Source: Bacteroidota bacterium (GTDB taxonomy: Bacteria; Bacteroidota; Bacteroidia; Chitinophagales; BACL12). Taken from it: DNA of 64,000 nt. The notes under the pieces are model-generated. The model was not told the origin of the DNA and ran no database searches. It saw only the letters and a list, made by a program, of their open reading frames with translations. The position numbers were made by a program, and so were the translations under genes. Below, one piece after another: positions 1-8,671 of the stretch (the stretch's first letter is position 1; every line of letters begins with the position of its first letter). The stretch spans positions 744,001 through 808,000 of the forward strand of contig JADJIS010000002.1 in the NCBI GenBank assembly GCA_016706865.1. The letters run 5' to 3'.

Positions 1-15
1 AAACGCAATATCCAG

Positions 16-867
16 TTAATTGTCTGCATTTATTACTTCATTTTCAATGGTTTCTCTTTCTTCACGCATTATTTCATTTACCACATACACATATTTTAAG
101 GCGTTAAAATTTGTAGAGAGTTTTACATCCAGTCGATAATAATTAGAACCTTGATCCTTGCCAAAATCCTCCAAAATACCCACCATGATATTTGGTGGAA
201 AGGAACCCAATTTAGCAGAAATGGAACCTGCCACTGTTACAATAGAATCTCCCTTTTGCAACTGACCGGGTTCTGAAACCTCTACTATACTTATATGTGT
301 GGGCGATTTTCCTTCCCACATCATACGTCCGGTGGCATTATTTTTTTTAACTGCAACTCTGCTCCTGAACTGACTGTGCAGAACACTCATAACAACGCTA
401 TAATTAGGTGAAACCTTTACAACCCTGCCAACAATTCCGCTGGAAGTTATTACTCCCATGGTCTCCTTAATTCCATGGTTTGAGCCTTTATTCAGTGTGA
501 TGAAGTTATTTGGTTCAGTAATCGTGTTGCCAATCACCTCGGCCGGTATATAAGAATATAATTGTATACCGAAGGAGTCCTTTACGGAATATACGGAGGA
601 AGTATCTATTTTATTCGATTCGGCCAATTGCGCCCTTAATCTGCTATTCTCAATTAGTAAACTATCATTTACCTCACGCAAAGCAAAATAATCCTGAAAA
701 TTACCGTAAGTATTCAGCACATTTCCGGTAACACCATTAGCAGAGTTGATAAAGAAGGTGCGATGATAATTATTGTAGGTGAAAACAAAATACAGTGAAA
801 TGAACTCCAGCAGTAAAAATAAAAATACTGTATAGTGTCGTATGATGAATAAAAAGAAGCTACGCAT
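16..867 (-). CDS. mreC: Rod shape-determining protein MreC
   Basis: Periplasmic scaffold of the elongasome that links cytoplasmic MreB to the peptidoglycan synthases. The 283-residue protein starts with a short cytoplasmic tail and one membrane anchor (about residues 8-27). A heptad-like stretch follows (about 60-90), then the beta-rich MreC domain with the family pattern of conserved glycines (NKGSNHGI, GIVGRVV, GDSIVTVAG). It begins 15 nt after the mreB stop codon on the same strand, the usual mreB-mreC order. mreD would be expected just beyond the left edge of the window. The length is normal for the family. Confidence 0.95.
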   Translation of the reverse strand: MRSFFLFIIRHYTVFLFLLLEFISLYFVFTYNNYHRTFFINSANGVTGNVLNTYGNFQDYFALREVNDSLLIENSRLRAQLAESNKIDTSSVYSVKDSFGIQLYSYIPAEVIGNTITEPNNFITLNKGSNHGIKETMGVITSSGIVGRVVKVSPNYSVVMSVLHSQFRSRVAVKKNNATGRMMWEGKSPTHISIVEVSEPGQLQKGDSIVTVAGSISAKLGSFPPNIMVGILEDFGKDQGSNYYRLDVKLSTNFNALKYVYVVNEIMREERETIENEVINADN

Positions 868-882
868 TATTCATCCATAGAA

Positions 883-1908
883 TTAGTTCATGAGTAAAGC
901 AGCATATTGTTCGCGGTTCTTCAATGCAATTCCGGTTCCACGCACAACTGCCTTTAAAGGATCGTCGGCAACATGCACTGCGAGTTTGGTTTTTAAACTG
1001 ATACGTTTATCCAAACCCCTTAATAATGCACCGCCACCGGTCAAATAAATACCATTGCGCTGAATATCACTCGCCAATTCGGGAGGAGTGGTCTCCAGTG
1101 CCTTTAAAATGGCTTCTTCTATTTTAGAAATGGATTTATCTAAGGAATGTGAAATTTCAGAATAGGTAACCACAAGTTGTTTGGGTATACCTGTCATAAG
1201 GTCGCGACCACTCACCTGATAATCCTCAGGCGCTTCATCAAGCTCCGGAAGTGCCGACCCTACATTTATTTTGATCGCCTCAGCCGTACGTTCACCAATC
1301 AAAAGGTTGTGCTGGCGTCGCATATAGTCTACAATATCAGCGGTAAACTCATCTCCAGCAACGCGAATGGACTGGTCGCAAACAATACCCGAAAGCGCAA
1401 CAACGGCAATTTCAGTAGTTCCTCCCCCAATATCAATAATCATATTACCGATAGGTTCCTGCACATCTAAACCAATACCAAGCGCTGCTGCCATTGGTTC
1501 GTGAATAAGCCAGGCTTCGCGGGCACCTGCCTGTTCGGCGCTGTCTTTTACTGCGCGTTTCTCCACTTCCGTGATTCCGGAGGGAATACAGATAACCATA
1601 ATAAGAGACGGTTTAAACAATCTGTTTTTTGGAAATATCATGCTTATCATGCCTCTTATCATGGCTTCGGCAGCCTGAAAGTCAGCAATAACGCCATCTC
1701 GCAGCGGACGTATCGTCTTTATATTATCGTGGGTCTTCTCATGCATTTGCATTGCGCGTTTGCCTACCGCAATTACTTTTTCTGTTTTCCGGTCTATTGC
1801 AACTATCGACGGCTCATCTACCATTACCTTGTCATGTGCGATAATGAGTGTGTTAGCTGTGCCGAGATCGATTGCAATTTCCTGCGTGAGAAAGTTGAAT
1901 ATACCCAT
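883..1908 (-). CDS. mreB: Rod shape-determining protein MreB (bacterial actin)
   Basis: Actin-like ATPase that polymerises under the inner membrane and steers lateral wall synthesis. Actin-fold nucleotide motifs are visible: phosphate-1 DLGTANT (residues 14-20), phosphate-2 IDIGGGTTE (about 158-166) and the adenosine-site LTGGGALLRGLD near residue 290. Length is 341 residues, as usual for MreB. It is the first gene of the mre operon seen here, with mreC 15 nt downstream. The opposite strand carries long open frames that are only shadows of this gene. Confidence 0.97.
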   Translation of the reverse strand: MGIFNFLTQEIAIDLGTANTLIIAHDKVMVDEPSIVAIDRKTEKVIAVGKRAMQMHEKTHDNIKTIRPLRDGVIADFQAAEAMIRGMISMIFPKNRLFKPSLIMVICIPSGITEVEKRAVKDSAEQAGAREAWLIHEPMAAALGIGLDVQEPIGNMIIDIGGGTTEIAVVALSGIVCDQSIRVAGDEFTADIVDYMRRQHNLLIGERTAEAIKINVGSALPELDEAPEDYQVSGRDLMTGIPKQLVVTYSEISHSLDKSISKIEEAILKALETTPPELASDIQRNGIYLTGGGALLRGLDKRISLKTKLAVHVADDPLKAVVRGTGIALKNREQYAALLMN

Positions 1909-1937
1909 GTTCGTTTCTTAAAATATCTATAAAGATG

Positions 1938-1945
1938 CAAAATTA
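1938..1945 (-). promoter_or_regulatory. Candidate -7 promoter box for mreBC
   Basis: Read on the minus strand this is TAATTTTG, matching the Bacteroidota -7 consensus TAnnTTTG, about 30 nt before the mreB start codon. No TTTG-type -33 box is seen at the usual spacing, so this is a moderate call. The rest of the AT-rich 1909-2203 gap shows nothing else that can be named. Confidence 0.4.
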
Positions 1946-2203
1946 AAGTTTGTTATTTACATGAGAGGATATAAACAACATTTTGTTTAAAGAATTGTAA
2001 AATATATTTATGAAGGAAAATATCAATCAATTATAAAAACGAATTAATTGATGGAAAAACAAAATATATATTTATTCAGAAGGTTGAAAAAATGATTGTT
2101 GAATTAAAGCAGATTGAAATCAACTCAAATGAAGTATTATGAATTTTCAATTATCTGTAATCGATAACAATATTAATATAGGCTAAAATCAAACTAAACT
2201 TGC

Positions 2204-3733
2204 TCAATGTTTAAAATGTCTCAATCCATTCAAAACCATAGCTAATCCATTGGCATTGCAGTAATCGATGGAATCCTGGTCGCGAATGCTGCCTCCCGGT
2301 TGAATAACGGCTGAAATGCCCACCTCATGGGCAATTTGAACGCAGTCGGGGAAGGGAAAAAAGGCCTCGCTCGCCATAACTGCACCGGTAATATCGAAGC
2401 CAAAACTCTTAGCTTTTGTGATCGCCTGATTCAGTGAATCAACCCGGGAAGTTTGACCGGTTCCGCAACCAATTAATTGATTGTTTTTAACCAAGGCAAT
2501 ACCATTTGATTTTAAATGTTTAACTGCCTTTTCTGCAAACAGAAGATCGTTAATTTGTTGCGTATTGGGTTTTATTTCCGTTACATATTGTAGCTCTTCG
2601 GTTACCTTTCTGTTTCTGTCTTGCACCAAAATGCCATTCAACATGCTTTTATATTGTTGAGCAGGGAAGGAAAATAATTTTTGAGTTAAGAGTATTCGAT
2701 TCTTTTTGGTTTGTAAAACAACTAATGCTTCGGGTTCATAATCGGGAGCAATTAGTACTTCAAAAAATAATTGATTGATCTTATAAGCAGTATTGAGATC
2801 AACTTTTGAATTGCAGATCAAAACACCTCCAAAGGCAGAAACGGGATCTGCTTCTAAAGCCATGTCCCAGGCCTCCTCCAAAGTGGCGGCAGTAGCCAGT
2901 CCGCAGGCATTGGTATGTTTTATGATGGCAAAAGTGCTTAAACCACGTTTTTTAACCTCTTCAAATTCCTCCATTAAATAGATACAGCTTTCGATATCTA
3001 CCAAATTGTTATAAGAAATTTCTTTTCCGTGTAACTTGTCAAATACATCCGTCAACTTACCATAAAAGGCAGCTTGCTGATGTGGATTTTCTCCGTAACG
3101 CATAGCAACCTTGGGTGAAAACCGAACTCCGAAATTTTCTTCATTATTAAAATAACTATAAATGGCATTGTCATAATCGGAAGTAATTTCAAAAGCTTTT
3201 TTTGCAAAGTGTTTGCGCTGACCAATTTGAGTTATTCCATTTTGTTCAGATAAAATTTCAAGACAATCTGCATAATCATCCTTTGATGCTATGATCATAA
3301 CATCTTTAAAATTTTTTGCAGCGGCTCGTATAAGAGAAACTCCACCTATATCAATTTTTTCAATGATCTCCGATTCATCATCACTTTTTTGCAGGGTTTC
3401 CTCAAAAGGATAGAGATCAACAATTACCAGGTCAATGGTCGGGATATCATATTGTGCAAGTTGCTGAAGATGTTCTTCCTCCTCGCGACGAGCTAAAATC
3501 CCTCCGAAAACCTTTGGGTGTAAGGTTTTTACTCGTCCTCCCAATATGCTCGGATACTCTGTTAGGTCTTCAACCGCTTTTACTGAAATGCCCATTTCCT
3601 CGATAAAGGTTCTGGTTCCGCCTGTGGAATAAATAGTTACACCAAGTTCGTTAAGTTTTTTAACGATGGAGTCTAACTTGTCTTTATAATAAACGGAAAT
3701 TAAAGCGGATCTGATCTGAACGGGAAATTGCAT
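2204..3733 (-). CDS. purH: Bifunctional AICAR transformylase / IMP cyclohydrolase PurH
   Basis: Catalyses the last two steps of de novo purine synthesis, formyl transfer to AICAR and ring closure to IMP. The N-terminal MGS-like cyclohydrolase domain shows YSTGGTRTF and EYPSILGGRVKTLHPKVFGG. The C-terminal transformylase domain has the catalytic lysine-histidine pair in IIKHTNACG and ends in VIQPGGSIRDQD. The start at 3733 gives MQFPVQIRSAL and 509 residues, typical for Bacteroidota. An upstream in-frame ATG at 3760 is unlikely because it overlaps the probable -7 box. purN lies behind it on the same strand, so two purine genes sit side by side. Confidence 0.96.
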   Translation of the reverse strand: MQFPVQIRSALISVYYKDKLDSIVKKLNELGVTIYSTGGTRTFIEEMGISVKAVEDLTEYPSILGGRVKTLHPKVFGGILARREEEEHLQQLAQYDIPTIDLVIVDLYPFEETLQKSDDESEIIEKIDIGGVSLIRAAAKNFKDVMIIASKDDYADCLEILSEQNGITQIGQRKHFAKKAFEITSDYDNAIYSYFNNEENFGVRFSPKVAMRYGENPHQQAAFYGKLTDVFDKLHGKEISYNNLVDIESCIYLMEEFEEVKKRGLSTFAIIKHTNACGLATAATLEEAWDMALEADPVSAFGGVLICNSKVDLNTAYKINQLFFEVLIAPDYEPEALVVLQTKKNRILLTQKLFSFPAQQYKSMLNGILVQDRNRKVTEELQYVTEIKPNTQQINDLLFAEKAVKHLKSNGIALVKNNQLIGCGTGQTSRVDSLNQAITKAKSFGFDITGAVMASEAFFPFPDCVQIAHEVGISAVIQPGGSIRDQDSIDYCNANGLAMVLNGLRHFKH

Positions 3734-3757
3734 ATACGAGTTTTGAAAACGAAAACA

Positions 3758-3765
3758 CAAAGTTA
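3758..3765 (-). promoter_or_regulatory. Candidate -7 promoter box for purH
   Basis: Minus-strand TAACTTTG fits TAnnTTTG and sits 25 nt before the chosen purH start. It would place transcription initiation near 3753, which excludes the longer start at 3760. Confidence 0.45.
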
Positions 3766-3822
3766 CCGGCTTGAAGTCAAATTTTGTTCTTAGAAAGGAG
3801 TGATACTAATTTTAAAACGGAT

Positions 3823-4428
3823 TTACTTTTTACTTAACAACAATTTTTCCACCACTCTTGGAAGGAAATAATATTCGAGTTTTCGCACTTTTTGTTCAAT
3901 AGTGATAATTGTATCCTCGGGTAAAATTCCCAGTGATTTTTGAAAAATAATTTTACCGTTATCATATACTTCGTCTACTTCGTGGATAGTTATTCCGGTC
4001 TCTTTTTCAAGCTTTTCTAAAACGGTTTTATGGATGTTCTTACCATACATTCCCTTGCCTCCGTATTTCGGCAAAAGAGCGGGGTGAATATTGATAATTT
4101 TATGAGGGAAAGCATGAATTAATTGCTTCGGTATCAGCGCTAAATAACCTGCAAGTAGGATCAGGTCGATCTCAAAGTAAATTAGATCCTGAATTATTTT
4201 TTCAACATCCTCCCAATCTTTTTTTTCATAAATTTTATGGGGGATATTATTTTTTTCTGCAATGGAAATTACACCTGCTTCTTTTTTGTTGGATACTATT
4301 AATTGTACTTTGATATTGGCATTTCCTTCGAAATATCGAATACAATTTTCCGCATTCGTACCTGCTCCGGAAGCAAAAATTGCGATCTTTTTAATTGTAG
4401 TTTGCTTCTGTTCAGAGTCCGAATTCAT
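3823..4428 (-). CDS. purN: Phosphoribosylglycinamide formyltransferase PurN
   Basis: Transfers a formyl group from 10-formyl-THF to GAR in purine synthesis. Formyltransferase-fold signatures are present: IAIFASGAGTNAENC near the N terminus (phosphate loop), the catalytic asparagine and histidine in INIHPALLPKYGGKGMYG, and an acidic segment DEVYDNGKIIFQ containing the expected catalytic aspartate. The 201 residues match PurN. Its start overlaps the 3' end of the upstream lipoprotein gene by 17 bp, which suggests read-through from that gene. purH follows on the same strand after 89 bp. Confidence 0.92.
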   Translation of the reverse strand: MNSDSEQKQTTIKKIAIFASGAGTNAENCIRYFEGNANIKVQLIVSNKKEAGVISIAEKNNIPHKIYEKKDWEDVEKIIQDLIYFEIDLILLAGYLALIPKQLIHAFPHKIINIHPALLPKYGGKGMYGKNIHKTVLEKLEKETGITIHEVDEVYDNGKIIFQKSLGILPEDTIITIEQKVRKLEYYFLPRVVEKLLLSKK

Positions 4429-5890
4429 CCACCAATATTTTTTGAAAAAGATCCTGCATATTTAATAGTCCATCCAACTTATTTAATTCCAAAGTGGAGA
4501 TCACAAAATTTGTGTTTCCTGTGAAATCAGATTTTTTTGCTATCACAATGGAAGGTCCGGTCCAGGGTGTTAATGACAAAGTAATATTATCTTTTGCTGT
4601 GAGCTCTGCTTCGTATAAAGGTGTTGCACCAATTTGTAAAATAATTGGTTTTACAATGCCTACAATTGCTGTTCCCTGAAGGGTGGGATATTCTATATCA
4701 AGCGGATTTAATTGTGCTCCAAGATCCAATATCAGCGTGGTATCCACGGGATTCACCAATTCTGCGATCGGTGTAAAATCAAGAAAATTACTGAGCGGAT
4801 CAAAGGAGGAAGAAATATAAACACTCATCAACATTTTTCCTCCTGAATTAAAAAATACTTCTGTTGTTTTTTGTGCCAGCGAAAAAGAATTATCAGCATT
4901 ATTGCTGAACCAAATTATCACTTCAAAAAGATCGAATACTTTTCCCTGTGTAATATTATCTGCTGATTGTTGTGTGTAATTTCCACCTGTTTGTTCAAAT
5001 ATTTGTGTGGTGTCAAAAACAGTTATTCCGTTTGCAATTAAGTTATTTGCATAGAAGGTTTCATTTGTTGTGGTAGTATATCCATTTACCATTAAAACGT
5101 TGCTGTTTACTTTTTTCACATACACAGAATCGGAAACAGCAAAAGCGCTTTTTGCTTCACTCTGGTCCACTGATCTTATGTATAATTTATTCCATGCATT
5201 TGCAATTAATCCGTTAATGGTAATTGCATTTGGTGTTGTTGCTGCATTCTGATAAACATCACAAATTAATTCTGTTACCATTGGATCCTGCGCTTCAAAT
5301 ATTGCACTGGTAACAGTTTTATCTAAAATATAAGGTTCGTTTAAGGTATCGTTAAAATACACTTCAAATTGCATTAAATTATCCGTTCCATCGGGGTCGT
5401 TTCCTTCCCAATAAAATTTTAACACGGGAAAGGTTTTAAGAGGTGTATTTATACCTTTTATAATTGCTATAGTTGGGGGTGAATTTTTAACCGGAATTAT
5501 GAGTGATGCAGGAGTTGGATCTTTTTCCCCGTTATTGTCAATTGCCCGAATATGAAATACATAATCCGCCGAATCGGCTCCGGCGGGTGGTGCAAGTATA
5601 AAGGTGCTGTCTTGCGATTCTGTGTAGGTCCAGATGGTTGCCGGTGTAATAACTGCATCAAAAGTGAACTCATAACCTGTCACAAAACCGTCCGCATCAT
5701 CCCCCCACCAACGCAGATCAACCTCGCTTTCGAGTCTGTTTTCTCCAAAACGGATGATGGTATCGGCAACGGTATGTGTTTCCGGGGTTTGATTTGCAGT
5801 AATAACACCCTCCAGTTCTCTGTTGCAGGAAACCCAGATGAGGGTGAACATAATAAATAGGAAAAACAATATTTTATTACCGCAACGCAT
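4412..5890 (-). CDS. Large lipoprotein with Fn3-like and GATase-like regions
   Basis: Unrecognised lipoprotein of about 492 residues. The chosen start (MRCGNKILFF) gives a hydrophobic signal ending in a lipobox-like WVSC; the in-frame ATG 30 nt upstream would put polar residues before the signal. Residues about 50-160 look like an Ig/fibronectin-III strand pattern (FHIRAIDNNGEKDPTPAS). The second half has a pattern seen in class I glutamine-amidotransferase-like folds (VLMVNGY, FDLFEVIIWFS, FFNSGGKMLMSVY), without an obvious catalytic cysteine. I infer a surface or periplasmic binding role. The gene is divergent from wlbB and overlaps purN by 17 bp. Confidence 0.8.
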   Translation of the reverse strand: MRCGNKILFFLFIMFTLIWVSCNRELEGVITANQTPETHTVADTIIRFGENRLESEVDLRWWGDDADGFVTGYEFTFDAVITPATIWTYTESQDSTFILAPPAGADSADYVFHIRAIDNNGEKDPTPASLIIPVKNSPPTIAIIKGINTPLKTFPVLKFYWEGNDPDGTDNLMQFEVYFNDTLNEPYILDKTVTSAIFEAQDPMVTELICDVYQNAATTPNAITINGLIANAWNKLYIRSVDQSEAKSAFAVSDSVYVKKVNSNVLMVNGYTTTTNETFYANNLIANGITVFDTTQIFEQTGGNYTQQSADNITQGKVFDLFEVIIWFSNNADNSFSLAQKTTEVFFNSGGKMLMSVYISSSFDPLSNFLDFTPIAELVNPVDTTLILDLGAQLNPLDIEYPTLQGTAIVGIVKPIILQIGATPLYEAELTAKDNITLSLTPWTGPSIVIAKKSDFTGNTNFVISTLELNKLDGLLNMQDLFQKILVDEFGL

Positions 5891-5925
5891 ATTGTCGGCG
5901 AAGATAAGGCTTCTGGTCAAACACT

Positions 5926-5933
5926 TATATTTG
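5926..5933 (+). promoter_or_regulatory. -7 promoter box for the wlbB-wlbA-nusG-like operon
   Basis: TATATTTG fits TAnnTTTG exactly and ends 16 nt before the wlbB start codon, giving a 5' leader of only about ten nucleotides. No -33 box is convincing. Confidence 0.5.
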
Positions 5934-5949
5934 CAGAATATAAATTAAT

Positions 5950-6528
5950 ATGTCAAAAAAGAGCTACTTCATACATGAAACGGCAGTGGTGGATAACGGC
6001 GCCCGAATTGGGAATGGAACCAAGGTTTGGCATTTTTCGCATTTGATGCCGAATTGCATCATTGGTGAAAATTGTTCGTTGGGACAAAATGTTTATGTAG
6101 CCTCTCACGTTTCACTCGGAAATAATGTGAAGGTGCAGAATAATGTATCTATATATGAAGGTGTTGTTTGTGAGGATGATGTTTTTCTTGGGCCTTCTAT
6201 GGTTTTTACTAATGTAATTAATCCGCGCAGTGCTGTTATCAGAAAAAATGAGTTTAAAAAAACACTGGTAAAAAAAGGTGCAACAATTGGCGCAAACGCT
6301 ACAATTTTATGTGGAATAGAAATAGGGGAGTTTGCATTTATCGGAGCGGGTGCTGTGGTCACTAAAAATATTATTGCCTATGCACTTGTTACAGGTAATC
6401 CTGCAAAACAAACAGGATGGATGAGCGAGGCAGGACATAAACTGGTTTTTAATTCTACAGGAATAGCAATATGCCTTGAATCAAATCAACAATATAAATT
6501 GGAAAACGGAGCAGTGACAAAACTTTAA
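5950..6528 (+). CDS. wlbB: WlbB/WbpD-like N-acetyltransferase (left-handed beta helix)
   Basis: Hexapeptide-repeat acetyltransferase of the type that N-acetylates UDP-3-amino-GlcNAc-uronic acid to make UDP-GlcNAc(3NAc)A for surface polysaccharides. The whole 192-residue chain is built of [LIV]-G-x4 turns (ARIGNGTKVWHFSHL, LGQNVYVASHVSLGNNVKV, GATIGANATILCGIEIG), ending in the family's GNPAKQTGWMSEAGHKL. The wlbA-like dehydrogenase of the same pathway follows after 10 bp. The intervening aminotransferase (WlbC) and the epimerase (WlbD) are not in this window. Confidence 0.88.
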   Translation: MSKKSYFIHETAVVDNGARIGNGTKVWHFSHLMPNCIIGENCSLGQNVYVASHVSLGNNVKVQNNVSIYEGVVCEDDVFLGPSMVFTNVINPRSAVIRKNEFKKTLVKKGATIGANATILCGIEIGEFAFIGAGAVVTKNIIAYALVTGNPAKQTGWMSEAGHKLVFNSTGIAICLESNQQYKLENGAVTKL

Positions 6529-6538
6529 TTGATCAGGC

Positions 6539-7570
6539 ATGGGTAAAGTAAAATTTGCAGTTGTAGGTTGCGGACATATTGGTAAAAGGCATATTGAAAT
6601 GATAATGCGCAATCCGGAAACTGAACTTGTTGCGGTTTGTGATATTCTGTCAAAGGAACAATTAAATATCACGCATTTAAATATTCCTTTTTATCCATCC
6701 ATATCTGCATTATTAGAAAGTGATTATAATTTCGATGTATTAAATGTTTGCACTCCAAATGGTTTGCATGCAGAACAGGCGATTTTGGCTTTAAAAAACA
6801 ACAAACATGTTGTGATAGAAAAGCCAATGGCATTAAATAAAAGGGATTGTATTAATGTAATCGATATTGCTCATCAAAAACAGAAAAAGATTTTTTGTGT
6901 AATGCAAAACAGGTTTTCACCCCCATCTGTTTGGATAAAAAATATTGTCAGAAATAAATTATTGGGTAAAATTTTTATTGTGCAGGTTAATTGTTTTTGG
7001 AATCGCGATGAACGATATTATTACACCGATACCTGGCATGGAAAGGCTGATCTGGATGGTGGAACTTTATTTACTCAATTTTCGCACTTTATAGATACTA
7101 TGGTCTGGTTATTTGGAGATATAAAAAATATTCAGGCAAAGTTTGCGGATTTTAATCATCATCAATTAACTGCATTCGAGGATTCCGGATTGATACAATT
7201 TGATTTTTGTAATGGTGGAATGGGGACGATAAATTATTCATCCAGCGTTTATGATTCCAATTATGAAAGTAGTATTCGAATTATCGGCGAGCTGGGAACC
7301 GTGGAAATTGGCGGGCAATACATGAATGAAGTAAAGTTTTGTAATATTAAAGATTATGTTAAACCCGAATTGGAAAAAACCGGGGAAGCAAATAATTATG
7401 GTGCTTATACAGGTTCTGCATCCAACCACCATCATATTATCCAGAATATTGTTGATGTGCTAAATAACAACGGCAAAATAGCAACTACGGCGGAAGAAGG
7501 TATGCTAGTGGTTGATATTATTGAACGAATTTATCAGTTGCGTCCCGCAGAGCTTTTGGACAAAAAATAA
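6539..7570 (+). CDS. wlbA: WlbA/WbpB-like UDP-N-acetylglucosaminuronate 3-dehydrogenase (Gfo/Idh/MocA)
   Basis: NAD-dependent oxidoreductase that makes the 3-keto sugar later aminated and then acetylated by the WlbB-type enzyme encoded upstream. The Rossmann loop VGCGHIGKRH lies at residues 9-18, the family EKP motif occurs in VIEKPMAL (about 97), and the active-site segment DLDGGTLFTQFSHFIDTM carries the expected histidine. Length 343 residues fits Gfo/Idh/MocA enzymes. It is in an operon with wlbB (10 bp gap) and the NusG-like gene (9 bp gap). Confidence 0.9.
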   Translation: MGKVKFAVVGCGHIGKRHIEMIMRNPETELVAVCDILSKEQLNITHLNIPFYPSISALLESDYNFDVLNVCTPNGLHAEQAILALKNNKHVVIEKPMALNKRDCINVIDIAHQKQKKIFCVMQNRFSPPSVWIKNIVRNKLLGKIFIVQVNCFWNRDERYYYTDTWHGKADLDGGTLFTQFSHFIDTMVWLFGDIKNIQAKFADFNHHQLTAFEDSGLIQFDFCNGGMGTINYSSSVYDSNYESSIRIIGELGTVEIGGQYMNEVKFCNIKDYVKPELEKTGEANNYGAYTGSASNHHHIIQNIVDVLNNNGKIATTAEEGMLVVDIIERIYQLRPAELLDKK

Positions 7571-7579
7571 TTGTATTCA

Positions 7580-8119
7580 ATGGCCATATCTTCCCTTCCA
7601 TTTGCAGACATCAAGTACGATCCGGAGCCACAGTGGTATATTTTATATATCAGATCAAGGTCTGAAAAAAAAGTGATGGAGCGCATGCAAAAACGCAATT
7701 TCATAGTTTATTTGCCGCTTATTAAAACAGTTCGTCAGTGGAGCGATCGTAAAAAACACGTGCTGGTTCCATTGTTTAATGGGTATTTGTTTATTAAGGT
7801 GGATCCGACACAATTTGCTTCCGTTCGAATGATAGATGGTGTTGTAAATTTTGTGCAACAAGAAAAAAAACACGCAATGATCGGTGAGGAAAAAATACTT
7901 TCCATAAAAAAATTTATTGAAACCGGATTGCCTATGGAAGCTTCGTCGGAAAATTTTGCTCAAGGCGAAAGAGTGAAAATAAATTTCGGACCTTTAAAAG
8001 ACTGCGAGGGAGAATTAATAAATATCAAAAACGTAAAACAGTTTATTGTGCGTTTGGAAATGATCAATCAGGTATTAATTGTAAATGTGCCTGCTGCTTA
8101 TCTGGAGAAAATAAACTAA
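7580..8119 (+). CDS. NusG-like antiterminator of the UpxY/RfaH-like group
   Basis: NusG N-terminal domain (WYILYIRSRSEKKVMERMQKRNF, PLFNGYLFIKVDP) joined to a KOW-like C-terminal domain (GERVKINFGPLKDCEGELI), 179 residues. Specialised NusG paralogues of this type let RNA polymerase read through long polysaccharide operons. The ATG at 7580 is preferred to a TTG at 7571 next to the wlbA stop. It is the last gene of the wlb pair and faces a convergent gene that overlaps its end by 4 bp. UpxY genes are normally first in the operon they control, so the target is probably elsewhere. Confidence 0.88.
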   Translation: MAISSLPFADIKYDPEPQWYILYIRSRSEKKVMERMQKRNFIVYLPLIKTVRQWSDRKKHVLVPLFNGYLFIKVDPTQFASVRMIDGVVNFVQQEKKHAMIGEEKILSIKKFIETGLPMEASSENFAQGERVKINFGPLKDCEGELINIKNVKQFIVRLEMINQVLIVNVPAAYLEKIN

Positions 8120-8586
8120 CCTTTTATTTTTTTGACATCCAATTCATCAACATAGTTAAATTCAAATGTTTTTCTGAAGAAAATAAATTTTTGCACTGTA
8201 ATACTTCCTTTCAATCCCACCGGAATTTCTTTATCTGAAATAAAAGATGTTAAACCAAATGATAAAACACCACCGAGTTGGTTTAACGAAGTGTTGAATT
8301 CAATAGGCAAAACAAAATCCGATTTCTTTTTTATCCTCACTTTGTCAGAAAATCCAATAATGCCGATTTCCTTATTGTCAACGGATAATGCTATTTCCAT
8401 TTCTCTGATTGTTGCCCCGATCTTATTCGGATTATGTAGCGTAATGTCGGCATTTATTTTCGGATCCGACATAATATTGGATACCTTAAAATTATCGTAA
8501 CCTTTAAGTTGCAGTGATTCAGAAACTGTGCAGGAAGTCAAGATAGTTGCCAAAAGGAATAGAATCAGAATGCTTTGAAATTTCAT
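8116..8586 (-). CDS. LEA14/WHy-type small lipoprotein
   Basis: A 156-residue protein with an N-terminal lipoprotein signal (MKFQSILILFLLATILTSC, lipobox LTSC). The rest resembles the late-embryogenesis-abundant group 2 / WHy fold (ADITLHNPNKIGATIREMEIALSVDNKEIG, then FVLPIEFNTSL). Bacterial members are membrane-linked, with a proposed role in stress or outer-membrane homeostasis. The start at 8586 is chosen because it places the signal at the N terminus; an in-frame ATG 63 nt upstream does not. Convergent 4 bp overlap with the NusG-like gene. Confidence 0.75.
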   Translation of the reverse strand: MKFQSILILFLLATILTSCTVSESLQLKGYDNFKVSNIMSDPKINADITLHNPNKIGATIREMEIALSVDNKEIGIIGFSDKVRIKKKSDFVLPIEFNTSLNQLGGVLSFGLTSFISDKEIPVGLKGSITVQKFIFFRKTFEFNYVDELDVKKIKG

Positions 8587-8671
8587 TAAATAGTATATTT
8601 TACTATAAATTTTTATAAAAGTGGTGGTTGAATATTTGGGTAAATACAATATCTATTCCACAATCCATTTT

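Noticed and set aside
1177..1932. Plus-strand open frames of 97 and 143 codons opposite mreB
   Set aside because: They lie wholly antisense to a strongly supported mreB and have no protein family features.
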